Positions 1 through 9,819 of a stretch of DNA of 64,000 nucleotides are shown here, one piece after another (position 1 is the stretch's first letter; each line of letters opens with the position of its first letter). This DNA comes from an uncultured Myroides sp. (GTDB lineage Bacteria > Bacteroidota > Bacteroidia > Flavobacteriales > Flavobacteriaceae): positions 62,001 to 126,000 of the forward strand of contig CAJYTF010000015.1 of NCBI GenBank assembly GCA_913777665.1, in the 5' to 3' direction. The notes below the pieces were generated by a model. The model did not search any database, was not told where the DNA came from, and was given only the letters and a program-made list of their open reading frames with translations. A program made the translations under genes and the position numbers.

Positions 1-977
1 GTTAAAGCAGACCAAGTATCTGTTAGGGTTCCACCATCCCACCAATCTGTTGTTGATCCTATAATGAAAGATGTACTTGTAGATGTTAAACCTGAAGGAT
101 TGTTTGGTGTTGGAACAGCAGCTGTTGTTGATGTTCTTTTCTCATGACCATCATTCCAACGTCCCCATTGAAAAATATCGCCATAACTATTTGTATCGGT
201 CATAGAAGTTGCAACTTGCGTACTTCCTAAGTTTTGTTGTAACCAAATTTGATTATCAGCACCACGAACAGTGGTTAATGTTTTCGATACACCATCGTAA
301 GTAAAAGTAACACACCCTGTATCACCTGGATTTGGACCTGGGTCAGCACACACTACTGGTGTTGTACCATTTGTGATATTCAATGTATAATCTTCCACCT
401 GGCCTCTTGGAAAAAAAGGATTAGCACAAGGTGCAGGTGAAGGTGCATTCATATTTTTAACAATTCTCATTCTAGTTGAACCTAAAACAGCATCATTAGG
501 TATATTGACTGTATAGACCATTTCTACATTATCTAAACCAGTACTATTAACAATTGCCGTTGTATGTTGATGTTTTTCTGGCTGGTTTGTTAGTACTTGT
601 TGTGCCGCAGCATTTGCCGGTGTTGAATTAGAAAAAACACCGTCACCATTCCAATCGAAATAAATTGTGAAGTAATTTGTGAAATTTCCGTTAGTATTAC
701 CCTTAATTTTTAAAACATAAGACTGTCCACGTTGTACATTCATAGAAATAGAAGAAAAATCTTCATAACGTGGTGTGGTTGTAGAAACAATTGCAGACGA
801 TGAGTTGTTGATTGACCCTGCACCTGTACCAAATTGTACTAAAGTTATAGGTTCCGCAGGCTCATTAACAGCCCAACCACTGTATGTAGGGGCGCAATAA
901 GTTGGTGTTTGTGCATTTATTGTTGATGTGGATAGAAGAAAGAATCCCAGCATCAATTTAGAATAAAAATTCTTCAT
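1..977 (-). CDS. Secreted T9SS-type protein with GEVED and FISUMP-like domains (3' end beyond window)
   Basis: An open frame runs from an ATG at 977 to the window edge (about 325 residues, no stop). It starts with a signal peptide (basic MKNFY, hydrophobic core, Ala-Gln cleavage site near residue 23). Residues about 60-215 resemble the GEVED domain common in secreted Bacteroidota proteins (FDWNGDG near residue 105, RGQVEDYTL near residue 200). After that comes a segment with QNLGSTQVAT and GDIFQWGRWNDG, the style of the Fibrobacter succinogenes major paralogous (FISUMP) domain. Proteins of this build normally end in a T9SS sorting domain, which would lie outside the window. A TAnnTTTG -7 element (TAAATTTG) is read on the minus strand at 1011-1004. 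Substrate and role are unknown; a cell-surface or secreted adhesin is an inference. Confidence 0.75.
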   Translation of the reverse strand, partial: MKNFYSKLMLGFFLLSTSTINAQTPTYCAPTYSGWAVNEPAEPITLVQFGTGAGSINNSSSAIVSTTTPRYEDFSSISMNVQRGQSYVLKIKGNTNGNFTNYFTIYFDWNGDGVFSNSTPANAAAQQVLTNQPEKHQHTTAIVNSTGLDNVEMVYTVNIPNDAVLGSTRMRIVKNMNAPSPAPCANPFFPRGQVEDYTLNITNGTTPVVCADPGPNPGDTGCVTFTYDGVSKTLTTVRGADNQIWLQQNLGSTQVATSMTDTNSYGDIFQWGRWNDGHEKRTSTTAAVPTPNNPSGLTSTSTSFIIGSTTDWWDGGTLTDTWSAL

Positions 978-1235
978 TTTTAGATAGATTAAAATGTTTG
1001 GAACAAATTTATTTGTAATAAATCTAAATAAAAATAATAAAAGTAATTTTTGCGAATTTTTTAATTTTAATTGAATTAACAATTCAGTGACATAAATATG
1101 TTATAATAAAATTATTTATAATGATTTTAAATAGTTAATATTTTTGATGATTGATATTTGATTTCTCCAGTAAACACTGCATTTAAAGGATATAAAACAA
1201 TCATCGAACAGACTTTCAATCAATACCAAACAAAA

Positions 1236-1261
1236 AAAAGCAACCTAAATAGATTGCTTTT
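1236..1261 (-). terminator. Terminator downstream of tRNA-Arg
   Basis: Inverted repeat AAAAGCAA / TTGCTTTT with a 10-nt loop. On the minus strand the stem is followed by a run of T. It lies just after the tRNA and ends the yqeY/tRNA transcription unit before the secreted-protein gene. Confidence 0.7.
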
Positions 1262-1270
1262 GTATTAATG

Positions 1271-1343
1271 TATCCTCGACAGGATTCGAACCTGCATCAT
1301 CAGAACCGGAATCTAACATTCTATCCAATTGAACTACGAAGAC
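1271..1343 (-). tRNA. tRNA-Arg (anticodon CCG)
   Basis: The minus strand folds as a full cloverleaf. The acceptor GTCTTCG pairs with CGAGGAT (first pair G-U); the anticodon stem TTAGA/TCTGA encloses the loop TTCCGGT with anticodon CCG (reads CGG); the T arm is GCAGG-TTCGAAT-CCTGT. The bases after the discriminator are not CCA, so the CCA end must be added after transcription. It lies 8 bases downstream of the yqeY stop codon and is followed by a terminator. Confidence 0.93.
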
Positions 1344-1351
1344 ATTATTTG

Positions 1352-1801
1352 TTATGCCGTTAATAGCTTTTTAACAATGGTAGAAATGGTTTTTCCGTCT
1401 GCCGATCCTGCTAATTTGGTATTTGCCAAGCCCATTACTTGTCCCATAGACTGCATGCCTGCAAAGTTTCCTTCTGCAATAATTTCTTTAATTGCTGCTT
1501 CAACTTCTGCTTCTGATAATTGTGCCGGTAAAAATTGCTCAATAACTGCTGCTTGTGCCAATTCTGGTTCAGCTAAATCGTTTCTGCCTTGTTCAACAAA
1601 AATACTTGCTGCATCTTTACGTTGCTTTACTAATTTTTGTAGCAATTTAATTTCATCGGCTTCTGTTAATTCTGCTGAACTTCCAGATGTTTGTGCCAAT
1701 AAAAGTTCCGATTTTATCGCTCTTAAAGACTCTAAAGCTACTTGATCTTTTGCTTTCATTGCTTCCTTTAAAGCAGTTGTTATATTTGTTTGTAAACTCA
1801 T
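1352..1801 (-). CDS. GatB/YqeY domain protein
   Basis: 149 residues, the usual length of the YqeY family, which corresponds to the C-terminal helical domain of GatB (the tRNA-binding part of the amidotransferase) as a stand-alone protein. Typical stretches are KAKDQVALESLRAIKSE near the N-terminus, LQKLVKQRKDA in the middle and the Gly-rich end GNFAGMQSMGQVMG. The exact role is not established in the family; a tRNA-related function is inferred from GatB. The gene follows ftsZ but is separated from it by a strong terminator, and has its own -7 element (TATATTTG, 1832-1825), so it is probably not part of the dcw transcript. Confidence 0.9.
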   Translation of the reverse strand: MSLQTNITTALKEAMKAKDQVALESLRAIKSELLLAQTSGSSAELTEADEIKLLQKLVKQRKDAASIFVEQGRNDLAEPELAQAAVIEQFLPAQLSEAEVEAAIKEIIAEGNFAGMQSMGQVMGLANTKLAGSADGKTISTIVKKLLTA

Positions 1802-1824
1802 TTTGCTAAAAAATTTAAGAGTGA

Positions 1825-1832
1825 CAAATATA
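1825..1832 (-). promoter_or_regulatory. Bacteroidota -7 element before yqeY
   Basis: TATATTTG on the minus strand fits TAnnTTTG. It lies 23 bases before the yqeY ATG. No TTG is found at the expected -33 distance, so only the -7 half is supported. Confidence 0.45.
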
Positions 1833-1839
1833 ATTAAAA

Positions 1840-1870
1840 AACCTCAAAAAGAAGTGCTCTTTTTGAGGTT
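1840..1870 (-). terminator. Terminator of the dcw operon (after ftsZ)
   Basis: Perfect 13-bp stem AACCTCAAAAAGA / TCTTTTTGAGGTT with a 5-base loop, 25 bases downstream of the ftsZ stop. A T-run follows on the minus strand. It separates ftsZ from yqeY. Confidence 0.85.
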
Positions 1871-1894
1871 AAGGTAAATATAAATCTAATTTAA

Positions 1895-3910
1895 TTAGTC
1901 TACATTGTCGTGTAAAAATGAGTTGTTAGAACGCAATTGTAAATCATTGTTACGGTCGGCTGAAACCGATGTACGCGATACATTGCTTGCGTTATTTTGT
2001 GTTAAATCAACACCCATACGTTTGTAAGCCGGCTCTTTTTCCAAATCGTTGATCTGGTTAGTAGCGGTGTTAAACTTATGGTTAAACTCTTTCATTTTGC
2101 GTTTGCGCTCTTCAGCTCTTTCACGTAAAATATCGTTAATCGAAGTTTCCATTGGCGAATTTTCATCAACAATTACACGTTGTGTTTGTTGCACAAACGC
2201 TGGTTCTTCTGTTCTAATGGTAAACGAAAACGATTCGTCTTCTTTAACAGGCTCTTCAACCGTTTGTTTTGAATTCATCAACTGTTCTTCAACTTCCATA
2301 TAATCGCTTAAATCGTATCGAATGATCTCTTCTGATTTTTCAACAGGTTGATTTTGCTGTACAAGATTTTCTTGAACATTGTTCTGCTGAATCTCAAACG
2401 AAAATTCATTTCCAACCGATTCAAATTCACTTTCTTGTTGTTGTAAATCAAACGTAAATTGTTCTGCCATAACATTTTGCGTTTCAGAAACAATTTGCTT
2501 TGGCTTTACAATGACAAACGTAGGTTCGTTTACAACAATATTGCGAATGTCAACCGTTTTAACGATGTTTTGTGGTACTTCTGTTGTTTGTTGAACGCTT
2601 TGTGGTTGATTTTCTGTTACAGAACTAATGTTTTGAACAGGTTGAACCACATTTTGAACGATATTAGTAGGTTGAGTTTGAACTATTGTTTTTTTTTCAA
2701 CCTCGTTATTTGGCTGGTTTCCCATATCATCGTCTAAATTATAAACGATTTTTGGAGCCGACTGAAATCCCGAATTACTTTGCAAAGGTTGCTCTGGCGT
2801 TGGCGCATTGGTAAAAGCAGGCGCATTGTTTCCAGATAAATCAGCAGTTGCTTTTTGCTCTTCGCCTAAATGATGAATAATTTTACTTTTATTCTCATCG
2901 TTAGCGTTTACAATCAACTTTTGTTGCTCAACGTTAAAACCTGTTGCGATAATGGTAACCGAAATAGCATCGCCTAAAGCTGTATCTTCACCAACACCCA
3001 TAATGATGTTTGCATTGTGACCTGCTTCCATTTGAATGTGGTCGTTGATTTCACCGATTTCATCAATCGTGATTTCGTTTTCACCAGAAACAATCAATAA
3101 TAATACGTTTTTAGCCCCGGTAATTTTATTATCGTTCAATAAAGGCGAATCTAAAGCGCTTACAATTGCTTCTTTTGCACGGTTTTCACCACTTGCTTCT
3201 GCCGATCCCATAATTGCTGTTCCCGAATTAGATAATACGGTTTTAGCGTCTTTTAAATCGATATTTTGCGTGTAGTGATGTGTAATTACTTCGGCAATTC
3301 CGCGAGATGCTGTTGCTAAAACTTCATCTGCTTTAGAGAAACCTGCTTTAAAACCAAGGTTTCCGTAAACTTCGCGTAATTTATTGTTGTTGATAACAAT
3401 TAAAGAGTCTACATTTTTGCGAAGGTTTTCAACTCCGCGTAATGCTTGTTCCTGACGTACTTTTCCTTCAAACTGAAAAGGAATCGTAACAATACCAACA
3501 GTTAAAATATCACGGTCTTTAGCTAACTGAGCAATAACTGGTGCAGCACCTGTACCGGTACCACCACCCATACCGGCAGTTATAAAAACCATTTTCGTGT
3601 TAGAATCTAAAAATTGTTCAATTTCTTCGATACTTTCCAAAGCAGACTGTTGTCCAACTTCTGGGTTTGCACCTGCACCTAATCCTTCTGTTAAGGTTAA
3701 ACCTAACTGAATTTTAATAGGCACCGGACTATTGCTTAATGCTTGCGCATCGGTATTACAAACTACAAAGTCAACGCCTTTAATGCCTTGATTGTACATG
3801 TGATTAATGGCATTACTACCACCACCACCAACTCCAATTACTTTAATTACATTCGATTTGTTTTTTGGCAAATCTGGAGAGAATGCTAAATTTTCAAATA
3901 CTTGATCCAT
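1895..3910 (-). CDS. ftsZ: Cell division GTPase FtsZ with long C-terminal linker
   Basis: Tubulin-like GTPase that polymerises into the Z-ring at mid-cell. Residues 20-327 are the conserved core: GVGGGGSNA near 26-34, the tubulin signature GGGTGTG near 115-121, and NTDAQAL near 52-58. The remaining ~344 residues are an unusually long tail (FtsZ is commonly near 380-400 residues in total). It is rich in Gln, Asn, Val and Glu over about 345-600, then has a charged helical stretch ([14 protein letters not shown]) and ends in FLHDNVD, probably the conserved C-terminal peptide for FtsA or other partners. It is the last gene of the dcw operon, 21 bases after ftsA, and is followed by a terminator. 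Confidence 0.98.
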   Translation of the reverse strand: MDQVFENLAFSPDLPKNKSNVIKVIGVGGGGSNAINHMYNQGIKGVDFVVCNTDAQALSNSPVPIKIQLGLTLTEGLGAGANPEVGQQSALESIEEIEQFLDSNTKMVFITAGMGGGTGTGAAPVIAQLAKDRDILTVGIVTIPFQFEGKVRQEQALRGVENLRKNVDSLIVINNNKLREVYGNLGFKAGFSKADEVLATASRGIAEVITHHYTQNIDLKDAKTVLSNSGTAIMGSAEASGENRAKEAIVSALDSPLLNDNKITGAKNVLLLIVSGENEITIDEIGEINDHIQMEAGHNANIIMGVGEDTALGDAISVTIIATGFNVEQQKLIVNANDENKSKIIHHLGEEQKATADLSGNNAPAFTNAPTPEQPLQSNSGFQSAPKIVYNLDDDMGNQPNNEVEKKTIVQTQPTNIVQNVVQPVQNISSVTENQPQSVQQTTEVPQNIVKTVDIRNIVVNEPTFVIVKPKQIVSETQNVMAEQFTFDLQQQESEFESVGNEFSFEIQQNNVQENLVQQNQPVEKSEEIIRYDLSDYMEVEEQLMNSKQTVEEPVKEDESFSFTIRTEEPAFVQQTQRVIVDENSPMETSINDILRERAEERKRKMKEFNHKFNTATNQINDLEKEPAYKRMGVDLTQNNASNVSRTSVSADRNNDLQLRSNNSFLHDNVD

Positions 3911-3931
3911 ATGTTTGCGGTGTTTTTCTTT

Positions 3932-5353
3932 TTACTCTGCTTTATCAATAAAATCTTTAAACTTCTTTATAAATTTCCCAAGGAAACGGTTTTCAATATA
4001 AGCCGATGTTCCTTGTTCCACATCTATCTGCGATTCTTCTTTATTTTCGGTTTGATCGCTGCTTTGTTGTGGTTTATCGGTAATGGTATTCATTTGAATA
4101 CTGCTTTTTGGTTCAACCGGTGTACCAATAGGTTCCGCTTTTGGTTGGATTTTTACTCCGGGATGTTCTTGTACATACAAACGACTGCGTGAGTTGTTAA
4201 TATCGCTTTCCATCATCAATCCAACAGCTGTTGCGAATAATGGACGTGATACCAATTTTGCCGATTCGCCTGAAATATGTTCGTTAGGATAACCAATACG
4301 GGTATCAATTCCCGTAATATATTCCACTAACTGTTTAATATGTTTTAGTTCTGATCCACCACCAGTTAAAACAATTCCTGCAATTAACTTTTTGCGAGGA
4401 TTATCGTATCCGTATGCTTTAATTTCAGAAAAAACCATATCGATAATTTCTACAACACGTGCATGAATGATCTTTGAAAGGTTTTTTAATGAAATTTCTT
4501 TTGCTTCCTGACCACGTAAACCCGGAATTGAAACAATTTCGTTATCCTTGTTTTCACCTGGCCAAGCCGATCCGAAACGTATTTTTAATTGTTCTGCCTG
4601 TTTTTCAATGATCGAACAACCTTCTTTAATATCTTCTGTAATAACATTTCCACCAAAAGGAATCACAGCTGTGTGACGAATAATTCCGTCTTTAAAAATG
4701 GCCAAATCTGTTGTTCCGCCACCAATATCGATCAATGCTACACCAGCTTCTTTTTCTTCCTGACTTAAAACTGCGTCTGACGATGCCAAAGGTTCTAATG
4801 TTAAACCTGATAATTCTAAACCTGAATCTTTTACGCAACGACCAGCATTACGAATAGAAGCCGACTGACCCACAACTACGTGGAAACTTGCTTCTAAACG
4901 GCGACCGTACATACCGATAGGTTCTTTTATGCCGCCTTCTTCATCAACCTTAAACTCTTGCGGTAATACGTGTATTATTTCTTCGCCCGGTAACATGTTT
5001 AATTTTTGTACTTGGGCTATTAACTTGTCAATATCAATTTCTGAAATTACTGTTTCCGGCTTATCGCGCGTAATGTACTCCTGGTGATGTATACTGCGAA
5101 TGTGCTGCCCGGCAATTCCTAAAACTACATCGTTGATTTTACAGCCCGACTCTGCCGATGCCTGTGCCACCGCATGTTGAATTGATTGTATAGTTTGCGT
5201 AATATTGTTAACCACACCACGTTTTACACCTAAACTTTTTGCGTTACCAATACCAAGAATTTCGAGCTTGCCATACTCGTTTCTTTTACCTACCATTGCA
5301 ACAATTTTTGTTGTTCCAATATCTAATCCTACAGCAATGTTTTCTTTATTCAT
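3932..5353 (-). CDS. ftsA: Cell division protein FtsA
   Basis: Actin-like ATPase that tethers FtsZ to the membrane and recruits later division proteins. The N-terminal phosphate-binding motif VGLDIGTTKIVA is near residues 8-19; the SHS2/1C insertion follows; the second phosphate loop is LIDIGGGTTDLAIF near 200; an adenosine motif TGGGSELK is near 330. Residues 375-445 form a hydrophilic Pro/Gln-rich linker, and the last ~20 residues (ENRFLGKFIKKFKDFID) are the amphipathic membrane-targeting helix. At 473 residues it is longer than E. coli FtsA because of this linker. It lies between ftsQ (6-base gap) and ftsZ. Confidence 0.97.
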   Translation of the reverse strand: MNKENIAVGLDIGTTKIVAMVGKRNEYGKLEILGIGNAKSLGVKRGVVNNITQTIQSIQHAVAQASAESGCKINDVVLGIAGQHIRSIHHQEYITRDKPETVISEIDIDKLIAQVQKLNMLPGEEIIHVLPQEFKVDEEGGIKEPIGMYGRRLEASFHVVVGQSASIRNAGRCVKDSGLELSGLTLEPLASSDAVLSQEEKEAGVALIDIGGGTTDLAIFKDGIIRHTAVIPFGGNVITEDIKEGCSIIEKQAEQLKIRFGSAWPGENKDNEIVSIPGLRGQEAKEISLKNLSKIIHARVVEIIDMVFSEIKAYGYDNPRKKLIAGIVLTGGGSELKHIKQLVEYITGIDTRIGYPNEHISGESAKLVSRPLFATAVGLMMESDINNSRSRLYVQEHPGVKIQPKAEPIGTPVEPKSSIQMNTITDKPQQSSDQTENKEESQIDVEQGTSAYIENRFLGKFIKKFKDFIDKAE

Positions 5354-5359
5354 ATCCTT

Positions 5360-6085
5360 TTATTTCGTGCAAACTACTTGCTCTGTAAATCTTAAATTAA
5401 CGTTTTTGTAATAACCTATAAGGGTATCGTTTTTAGAGTAATGTACAAAAGCTTTGTAATTGTCAAACTTTTTCTCAATTTCTTTTAAATACCCAAATTC
5501 AACCATGTAATTGTAATCGCGAACGGTTAATATCAATGATTGATCGGGATTTATCTTGATGCCCGTTATAGTTGTTTTTAAAAATTCGTCGTTACTTATC
5601 GTGTTCAACAAATCAGAAAAAACCTTTTTGTTTTTTGGTTTTAATTCGCCATAAACCACCGGCACGTGAGCGCTAAACTGGTTAGATAAAGGCATTTTAT
5701 TGCCGTTTTCATCAATATAAAACGATCCGGTACCATTCATTACCCTTGCCATTGCCTTTTTCTGGGTAACTTGGGCGTGTAATTTTCCGTCTACATCAAC
5801 AAATACTTCCGATTTTGCAATCATTGGATGTTTGTTAAGCTTATCTTCGATCTTTTTTAAGTTCAATTCGCTATTCACAATTTTTGAATCACGGGGGAAT
5901 GTTTGAATGATCGATTTTTCTACCATTTCCTGCGTAATAAAATGATTGTCAGAACTTAAAAGTTTTACATCAATCTGTTCAATGTAGCGTGCGTTGTTTC
6001 GTTGGTTAGCAAAGGCTACCAAAGCAAACAGGGCGGCAATTACAAACGCCAAAAATACATCGAACCAATTGATTTTTTTAATCAT
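5360..6085 (-). CDS. ftsQ: Cell division protein FtsQ
   Basis: 241-residue bitopic membrane protein. A short cytoplasmic N-terminus (MIKKINW) is followed by one transmembrane helix (about 8-26) and a periplasmic POTRA/FtsQ region. It is divergent in sequence, as usual in Bacteroidota, and is identified by length, topology and its place between murC and ftsA. FtsQ links FtsB/FtsL to the divisome. The start is the ATG at 6085, 4 bases after murC. The sequence ends in Cys-Thr-Lys. Confidence 0.9.
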   Translation of the reverse strand: MIKKINWFDVFLAFVIAALFALVAFANQRNNARYIEQIDVKLLSSDNHFITQEMVEKSIIQTFPRDSKIVNSELNLKKIEDKLNKHPMIAKSEVFVDVDGKLHAQVTQKKAMARVMNGTGSFYIDENGNKMPLSNQFSAHVPVVYGELKPKNKKVFSDLLNTISNDEFLKTTITGIKINPDQSLILTVRDYNYMVEFGYLKEIEKKFDNYKAFVHYSKNDTLIGYYKNVNLRFTEQVVCTK

Positions 6086-6089
6086 TTTG

Positions 6090-7445
6090 TCAATTATTTT
6101 TTTCTAATTCTGTTTTAATTTCATCTACCATTTCGCCTACATCGCCTGCGCCGATAATTAAAAGAACTTCTGGTGTATTTTCTGTTAAAAAAGATACTAA
6201 TTCTTCTTTAGGCAACAAAATTTTAAAAGGCGATTTTATCTTATTTATTAACACTGTAGAATTGATGTTTTCTATCGGCAACTCGCGTGCTGGGTAGATT
6301 TCAAGCAAAACCACATTGTTGAATGTTGATAAGCTTTCAGCAAATCCTTCCATAAAATCTCTTGTTCTAGAGAATAAATGAGGTTGAAACACGGCTGTAA
6401 TCTTCTTATTTGGATACATTTCGTGTACTGCCTGACTTACCGCTTTTATTTCTGTTGGATGATGTGCGTAATCGTCAATCATCACTAATTTTTCGGTATT
6501 GATTTTAAAAGAAAAACGACGTCGGATTCCTTTAAAACTGTCTAAACCCGATTTTATTTCTTCGTTGCTTAAACCATAGGTTTTTGCCATTGCAAATGCC
6601 AGTGAAGCGTTTAATACATTGTGTTCTCCGGGCATTAACAATTTTATATCGGTAATTTTTTCGCCTTTAAAATCTAAATCAAAAACTCGTTTACCGTTTT
6701 CGAATCTTAAATTATAAGCATTGATAACAGCTGTTCCGTTTACCGAAACTTCTGTTCCGTTGATGTTTTCAATTCCTTGCGCAATAAACAATTTGTCTTT
6801 ATCGCTTATTTTTGATGCAAATTCTGCAAACGATGATTTAATGGCATCATTGGTTCCGTAAATATCCAAATGATCGGCATCGTCTGAAATTACACAGGCA
6901 ATATTTGGATGCAGGTGCAAGAAAGATCGATCAAACTCATCGGCTTCTACAACCGTAGCGTCCGTTCCGTTACCAATTAAATTGGTATCGTATCCTTCAA
7001 CAACTCCGCCTAAAAATGCAGTAACCGGAGCGTTTGCAGCAACCAGAATATGCGCCAACATGCTCGATGTTGTTGTTTTTCCGTGTGTACCCGCAACTGC
7101 TAACGAAAAACTGTTTTGAGTAATGATACCTAAAACTTCGGCACGTTTTTTAACTGCAAAACCATTATTTTGAAAATAATTAAGCTCTGTATGATGTTTT
7201 GGAACAGCCGGTGTATAAACCACCAAGGTGTCTTTGGTATTTTGATAATCTGCTGAAATATTTTCTAAATCGTCGGTGTAATGAATGGCAATCCCTTCGG
7301 CTTCTAACTCGTGTGTTAACTGCGTAGGCGTTTTGTCGTAACCGGCAACGTTTTTGCCAATACGCTTAAAGTATCGGGCAATAGCACTCATGCCAATACC
7401 GCCGATTCCTATAAAGAATACATTATGTATGTCTTTTAAATTCAT
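6090..7445 (-). CDS. murC: UDP-N-acetylmuramate--L-alanine ligase MurC
   Basis: Cytoplasmic ATP-dependent Mur ligase adding L-Ala to UDP-MurNAc, the first amino acid of the stem peptide. 451 residues. The N-terminal dinucleotide-like fold has FIGIGGIGMSAIA (about 11-23). The ATP loop is VAGTHGKTTTSSM near 118, central motifs are ADEFDRSF and DDADHLDIY, and the C-terminal substrate motif is IDDYAHHPTEI near 322. It shares one base with murG upstream, consistent with translational coupling. Confidence 0.98.
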   Translation of the reverse strand: MNLKDIHNVFFIGIGGIGMSAIARYFKRIGKNVAGYDKTPTQLTHELEAEGIAIHYTDDLENISADYQNTKDTLVVYTPAVPKHHTELNYFQNNGFAVKKRAEVLGIITQNSFSLAVAGTHGKTTTSSMLAHILVAANAPVTAFLGGVVEGYDTNLIGNGTDATVVEADEFDRSFLHLHPNIACVISDDADHLDIYGTNDAIKSSFAEFASKISDKDKLFIAQGIENINGTEVSVNGTAVINAYNLRFENGKRVFDLDFKGEKITDIKLLMPGEHNVLNASLAFAMAKTYGLSNEEIKSGLDSFKGIRRRFSFKINTEKLVMIDDYAHHPTEIKAVSQAVHEMYPNKKITAVFQPHLFSRTRDFMEGFAESLSTFNNVVLLEIYPARELPIENINSTVLINKIKSPFKILLPKEELVSFLTENTPEVLLIIGAGDVGEMVDEIKTELEKNN

Positions 7446-8539
7446 TACTTAATCAACTTAAAAATTTCGTTTACTATATCTTTTGTAGCATTTGGTAATG
7501 CTAATGTTTTAATGTTTTTTGACAATGCTTCGGCAACCTGATCGTTTGTTAACAAGCGAAGCATTTGTTCTTGAAACTGATGATCTAATTCAGCTTCTTT
7601 CAACAAAACGGCTGCATTTTTATCGGTAATACTTTTGGCATTTTTTGTCTGATGATCTTCAGCAACGTTTGGCGACGGAATAAAAATAACAGGTTTACCT
7701 ACAATTGCCAGTTCTGAAACCGATGATGCACCGGCACGAGAAACAATAACATCGGCAGCAGCGAACAACAAATCCATTCGTTCTATAAAATCGTACACAA
7801 AAATATCTTCGTTGTTGTGGTATTTCTTATAATCGTTGATATAAAATTTACCGCACTGCCAGATTACCTGAACGTTTTGCTCTTTAAAAAAAGACAATTC
7901 TTTTTCTACCAACTGATTTATTCTGCGGGCTCCAAGACTTCCGCCTAAAATAACAACTGTTTTTTTATCAGGGTTTAATCCGTAGAACTCTTGTGCTTCG
8001 TTGCGTTTGGTATCGATCGTTAATAAATCCTGACGAACAGGATTTCCTGTTTTAATGATTTTGTTCGATTTAAAATAAGTCGATAATCCGTCATAAGCCA
8101 CACAAATTGCGTTTGCTTTTGATGCCAGCATTTTATTGGTGATTCCCGGATACGAATTTTGTTCTTGTATAACTGTTGGAATATTCATTTGCTGCGCTAC
8201 TTTTACAACCGCACCGCTTGCAAATCCGCCTGTTCCAATAACAACATCGGGCTTAAATTCTTTGATGATTTTGCGCGATTTCATTAAGCTTGATAAAAAC
8301 TTAACCGGGAACAGGGCATTATCAACCGAAATTTTTCTTTGAATGCCAGAAATCCATAATCCTTTGATATCATAACCAGCCGCAGGCACTTTCTGCATTT
8401 CCATTTTATCTTGTGCGCCTACAAATAAAATTTCGGCAGCAGGAATCTGTGCCTTAATTTCGTTTGCAATAGCAATTGCCGGATAAATGTGTCCGCCTGT
8501 ACCGCCGCCGCTAATAATGAATCTTGGGTTTGGTTTCAT
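7445..8539 (-). CDS. murG: Lipid II synthase MurG (UDP-GlcNAc transferase)
   Basis: GT28 glycosyltransferase acting at the inner face of the membrane: it transfers GlcNAc from UDP-GlcNAc to lipid I to make lipid II. 364 residues, normal length. Residues 10-22 carry the Gly-rich motif [13 protein letters not shown]. The second G-loop is [13 protein letters not shown] near 196. The UDP-GlcNAc binding region has [12 protein letters not shown] near 268 and [14 protein letters not shown] near 290. It is packed between ftsW (3-base gap) and murC. Confidence 0.98.
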   Translation of the reverse strand: MKPNPRFIISGGGTGGHIYPAIAIANEIKAQIPAAEILFVGAQDKMEMQKVPAAGYDIKGLWISGIQRKISVDNALFPVKFLSSLMKSRKIIKEFKPDVVIGTGGFASGAVVKVAQQMNIPTVIQEQNSYPGITNKMLASKANAICVAYDGLSTYFKSNKIIKTGNPVRQDLLTIDTKRNEAQEFYGLNPDKKTVVILGGSLGARRINQLVEKELSFFKEQNVQVIWQCGKFYINDYKKYHNNEDIFVYDFIERMDLLFAAADVIVSRAGASSVSELAIVGKPVIFIPSPNVAEDHQTKNAKSITDKNAAVLLKEAELDHQFQEQMLRLLTNDQVAEALSKNIKTLALPNATKDIVNEIFKLIK

Positions 8540-8542
8540 AAT

Positions 8543-9814
8543 TTATTTGTTTAAAACTGCATAGATCGGATTGTCGTCCGAATCGTTTTCATTCTTTAAA
8601 TCTTCTTCTGCCTGTTGCTCTTCCAGAATTCGTTTAAACTCGTCTTGTTTTTTCTGTTGATTTGCCAATTGTTCCTTAACCTGTTCTTCTTTTCTAGAAA
8701 TACTTAAAATAATTCCTAACGATACACATGTCATCCAAATTGATGTTCCACCGGAACTAACCAATGGCAAAGGCTGACCTGTTGTTGGGAAAATTTCAAC
8801 TGCAACTCCCATATTGATGAATGCCTGAAAAATGATCGAGAAACCCAAACCAAATGCGAGATATTTTCCGAACAGATTAGGTGCTTTGTTGCTGACAACC
8901 AAAAATCGGAAAAGCAATAGTATGTAAACGATTAATATAGCCATTCCACCTAAAAAACCGAATTCTTCTACAATAATGGCGTAAATAAAATCGGATGATG
9001 ATTGCGGTAAAAAGTTCTTTTGAACACTTTTTCCAGGGCCAACACCAATCATTTGACCTTGTGCAATGGCAATTTTAGCGTTTTCGATCTGATATCGGTC
9101 TTCGTCTTTATCTTCAGAACCAAATCGACTAAAACGAGCTTCCCATGTTTTGTAACGCGATGGTGCCATATCTGGGAATGCTTTAAACATACCAATAGCC
9201 AAAACAATTGCAATGGCTCCTGCCGTAATTATTTTGGTCATATACTTCATTGGATACTTACCAACAAACAATAACAAAGCAATGGTAAATAAAATAATTG
9301 CTGCTGTTGATAAATTCGATGGTAATACAGGACCAATGATACATAATGTTGGAACACCTAACCACAATAACGACCAACCAAAGGTATATTTTTCATCGGC
9401 AAAGCGCCATAAAAACCACGAAATATATGCGATTAGCGCAATCCAACCCAATGATGACGGCTGAAATGAAATATTTAACAACGGAATTTTTAACCAACGA
9501 CTTGCATTTGCACCGCCAATCATCATTCCTTGTGCTGCGGTTATTAGCAATAATGCCGAAACGGGAACCCAAGCTACCGGAGCAATATATTTTAATCGAT
9601 CGAACGGAATGCGGTGTACAAAAAAGATGATCACAATTCCCACAAAAATATGTCCGAAGTGTTTAAACAACAAACCTACAATAGAACCTGTTCCAACAAC
9701 GTGCACCAAGTTGGTACTTGCGCTAAATACAGGCATAAACGAGAATAGGGCAAGTAGCACAACGTACGCCCATATAGCTTTATCGCCTTGAAATTGGGAT
9801 AATAACTTTCTCAT
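8543..9814 (-). CDS. ftsW: SEDS peptidoglycan polymerase FtsW
   Basis: Polytopic membrane protein of the SEDS family. With its partner class B PBP (the ftsI product of this operon) it polymerises septal peptidoglycan from lipid II. 423 residues with about 10 hydrophobic helices. Family signatures are GANASRWLKIP near 115, the loop with IAQGQMIGVGPGKSVQKNFLPQSSSDFI (positions about 250-277), and PLVSSGGTSIW near 350. The last ~55 residues are a charged, coiled-coil-like cytoplasmic tail rich in Glu, Lys and Gln. RodA is an alternative, but the dcw context favours FtsW. Confidence 0.95.
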   Translation of the reverse strand: MRKLLSQFQGDKAIWAYVVLLALFSFMPVFSASTNLVHVVGTGSIVGLLFKHFGHIFVGIVIIFFVHRIPFDRLKYIAPVAWVPVSALLLITAAQGMMIGGANASRWLKIPLLNISFQPSSLGWIALIAYISWFLWRFADEKYTFGWSLLWLGVPTLCIIGPVLPSNLSTAAIILFTIALLLFVGKYPMKYMTKIITAGAIAIVLAIGMFKAFPDMAPSRYKTWEARFSRFGSEDKDEDRYQIENAKIAIAQGQMIGVGPGKSVQKNFLPQSSSDFIYAIIVEEFGFLGGMAILIVYILLLFRFLVVSNKAPNLFGKYLAFGLGFSIIFQAFINMGVAVEIFPTTGQPLPLVSSGGTSIWMTCVSLGIILSISRKEEQVKEQLANQQKKQDEFKRILEEQQAEEDLKNENDSDDNPIYAVLNK

Positions 9815-9819
9815 TTTGT

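Noticed and set aside
1329-1745. 138-codon open frame on the plus strand
   Set aside because: Antisense to the YqeY-like gene and running through the tRNA-Arg gene; composition shows it as a shadow frame.
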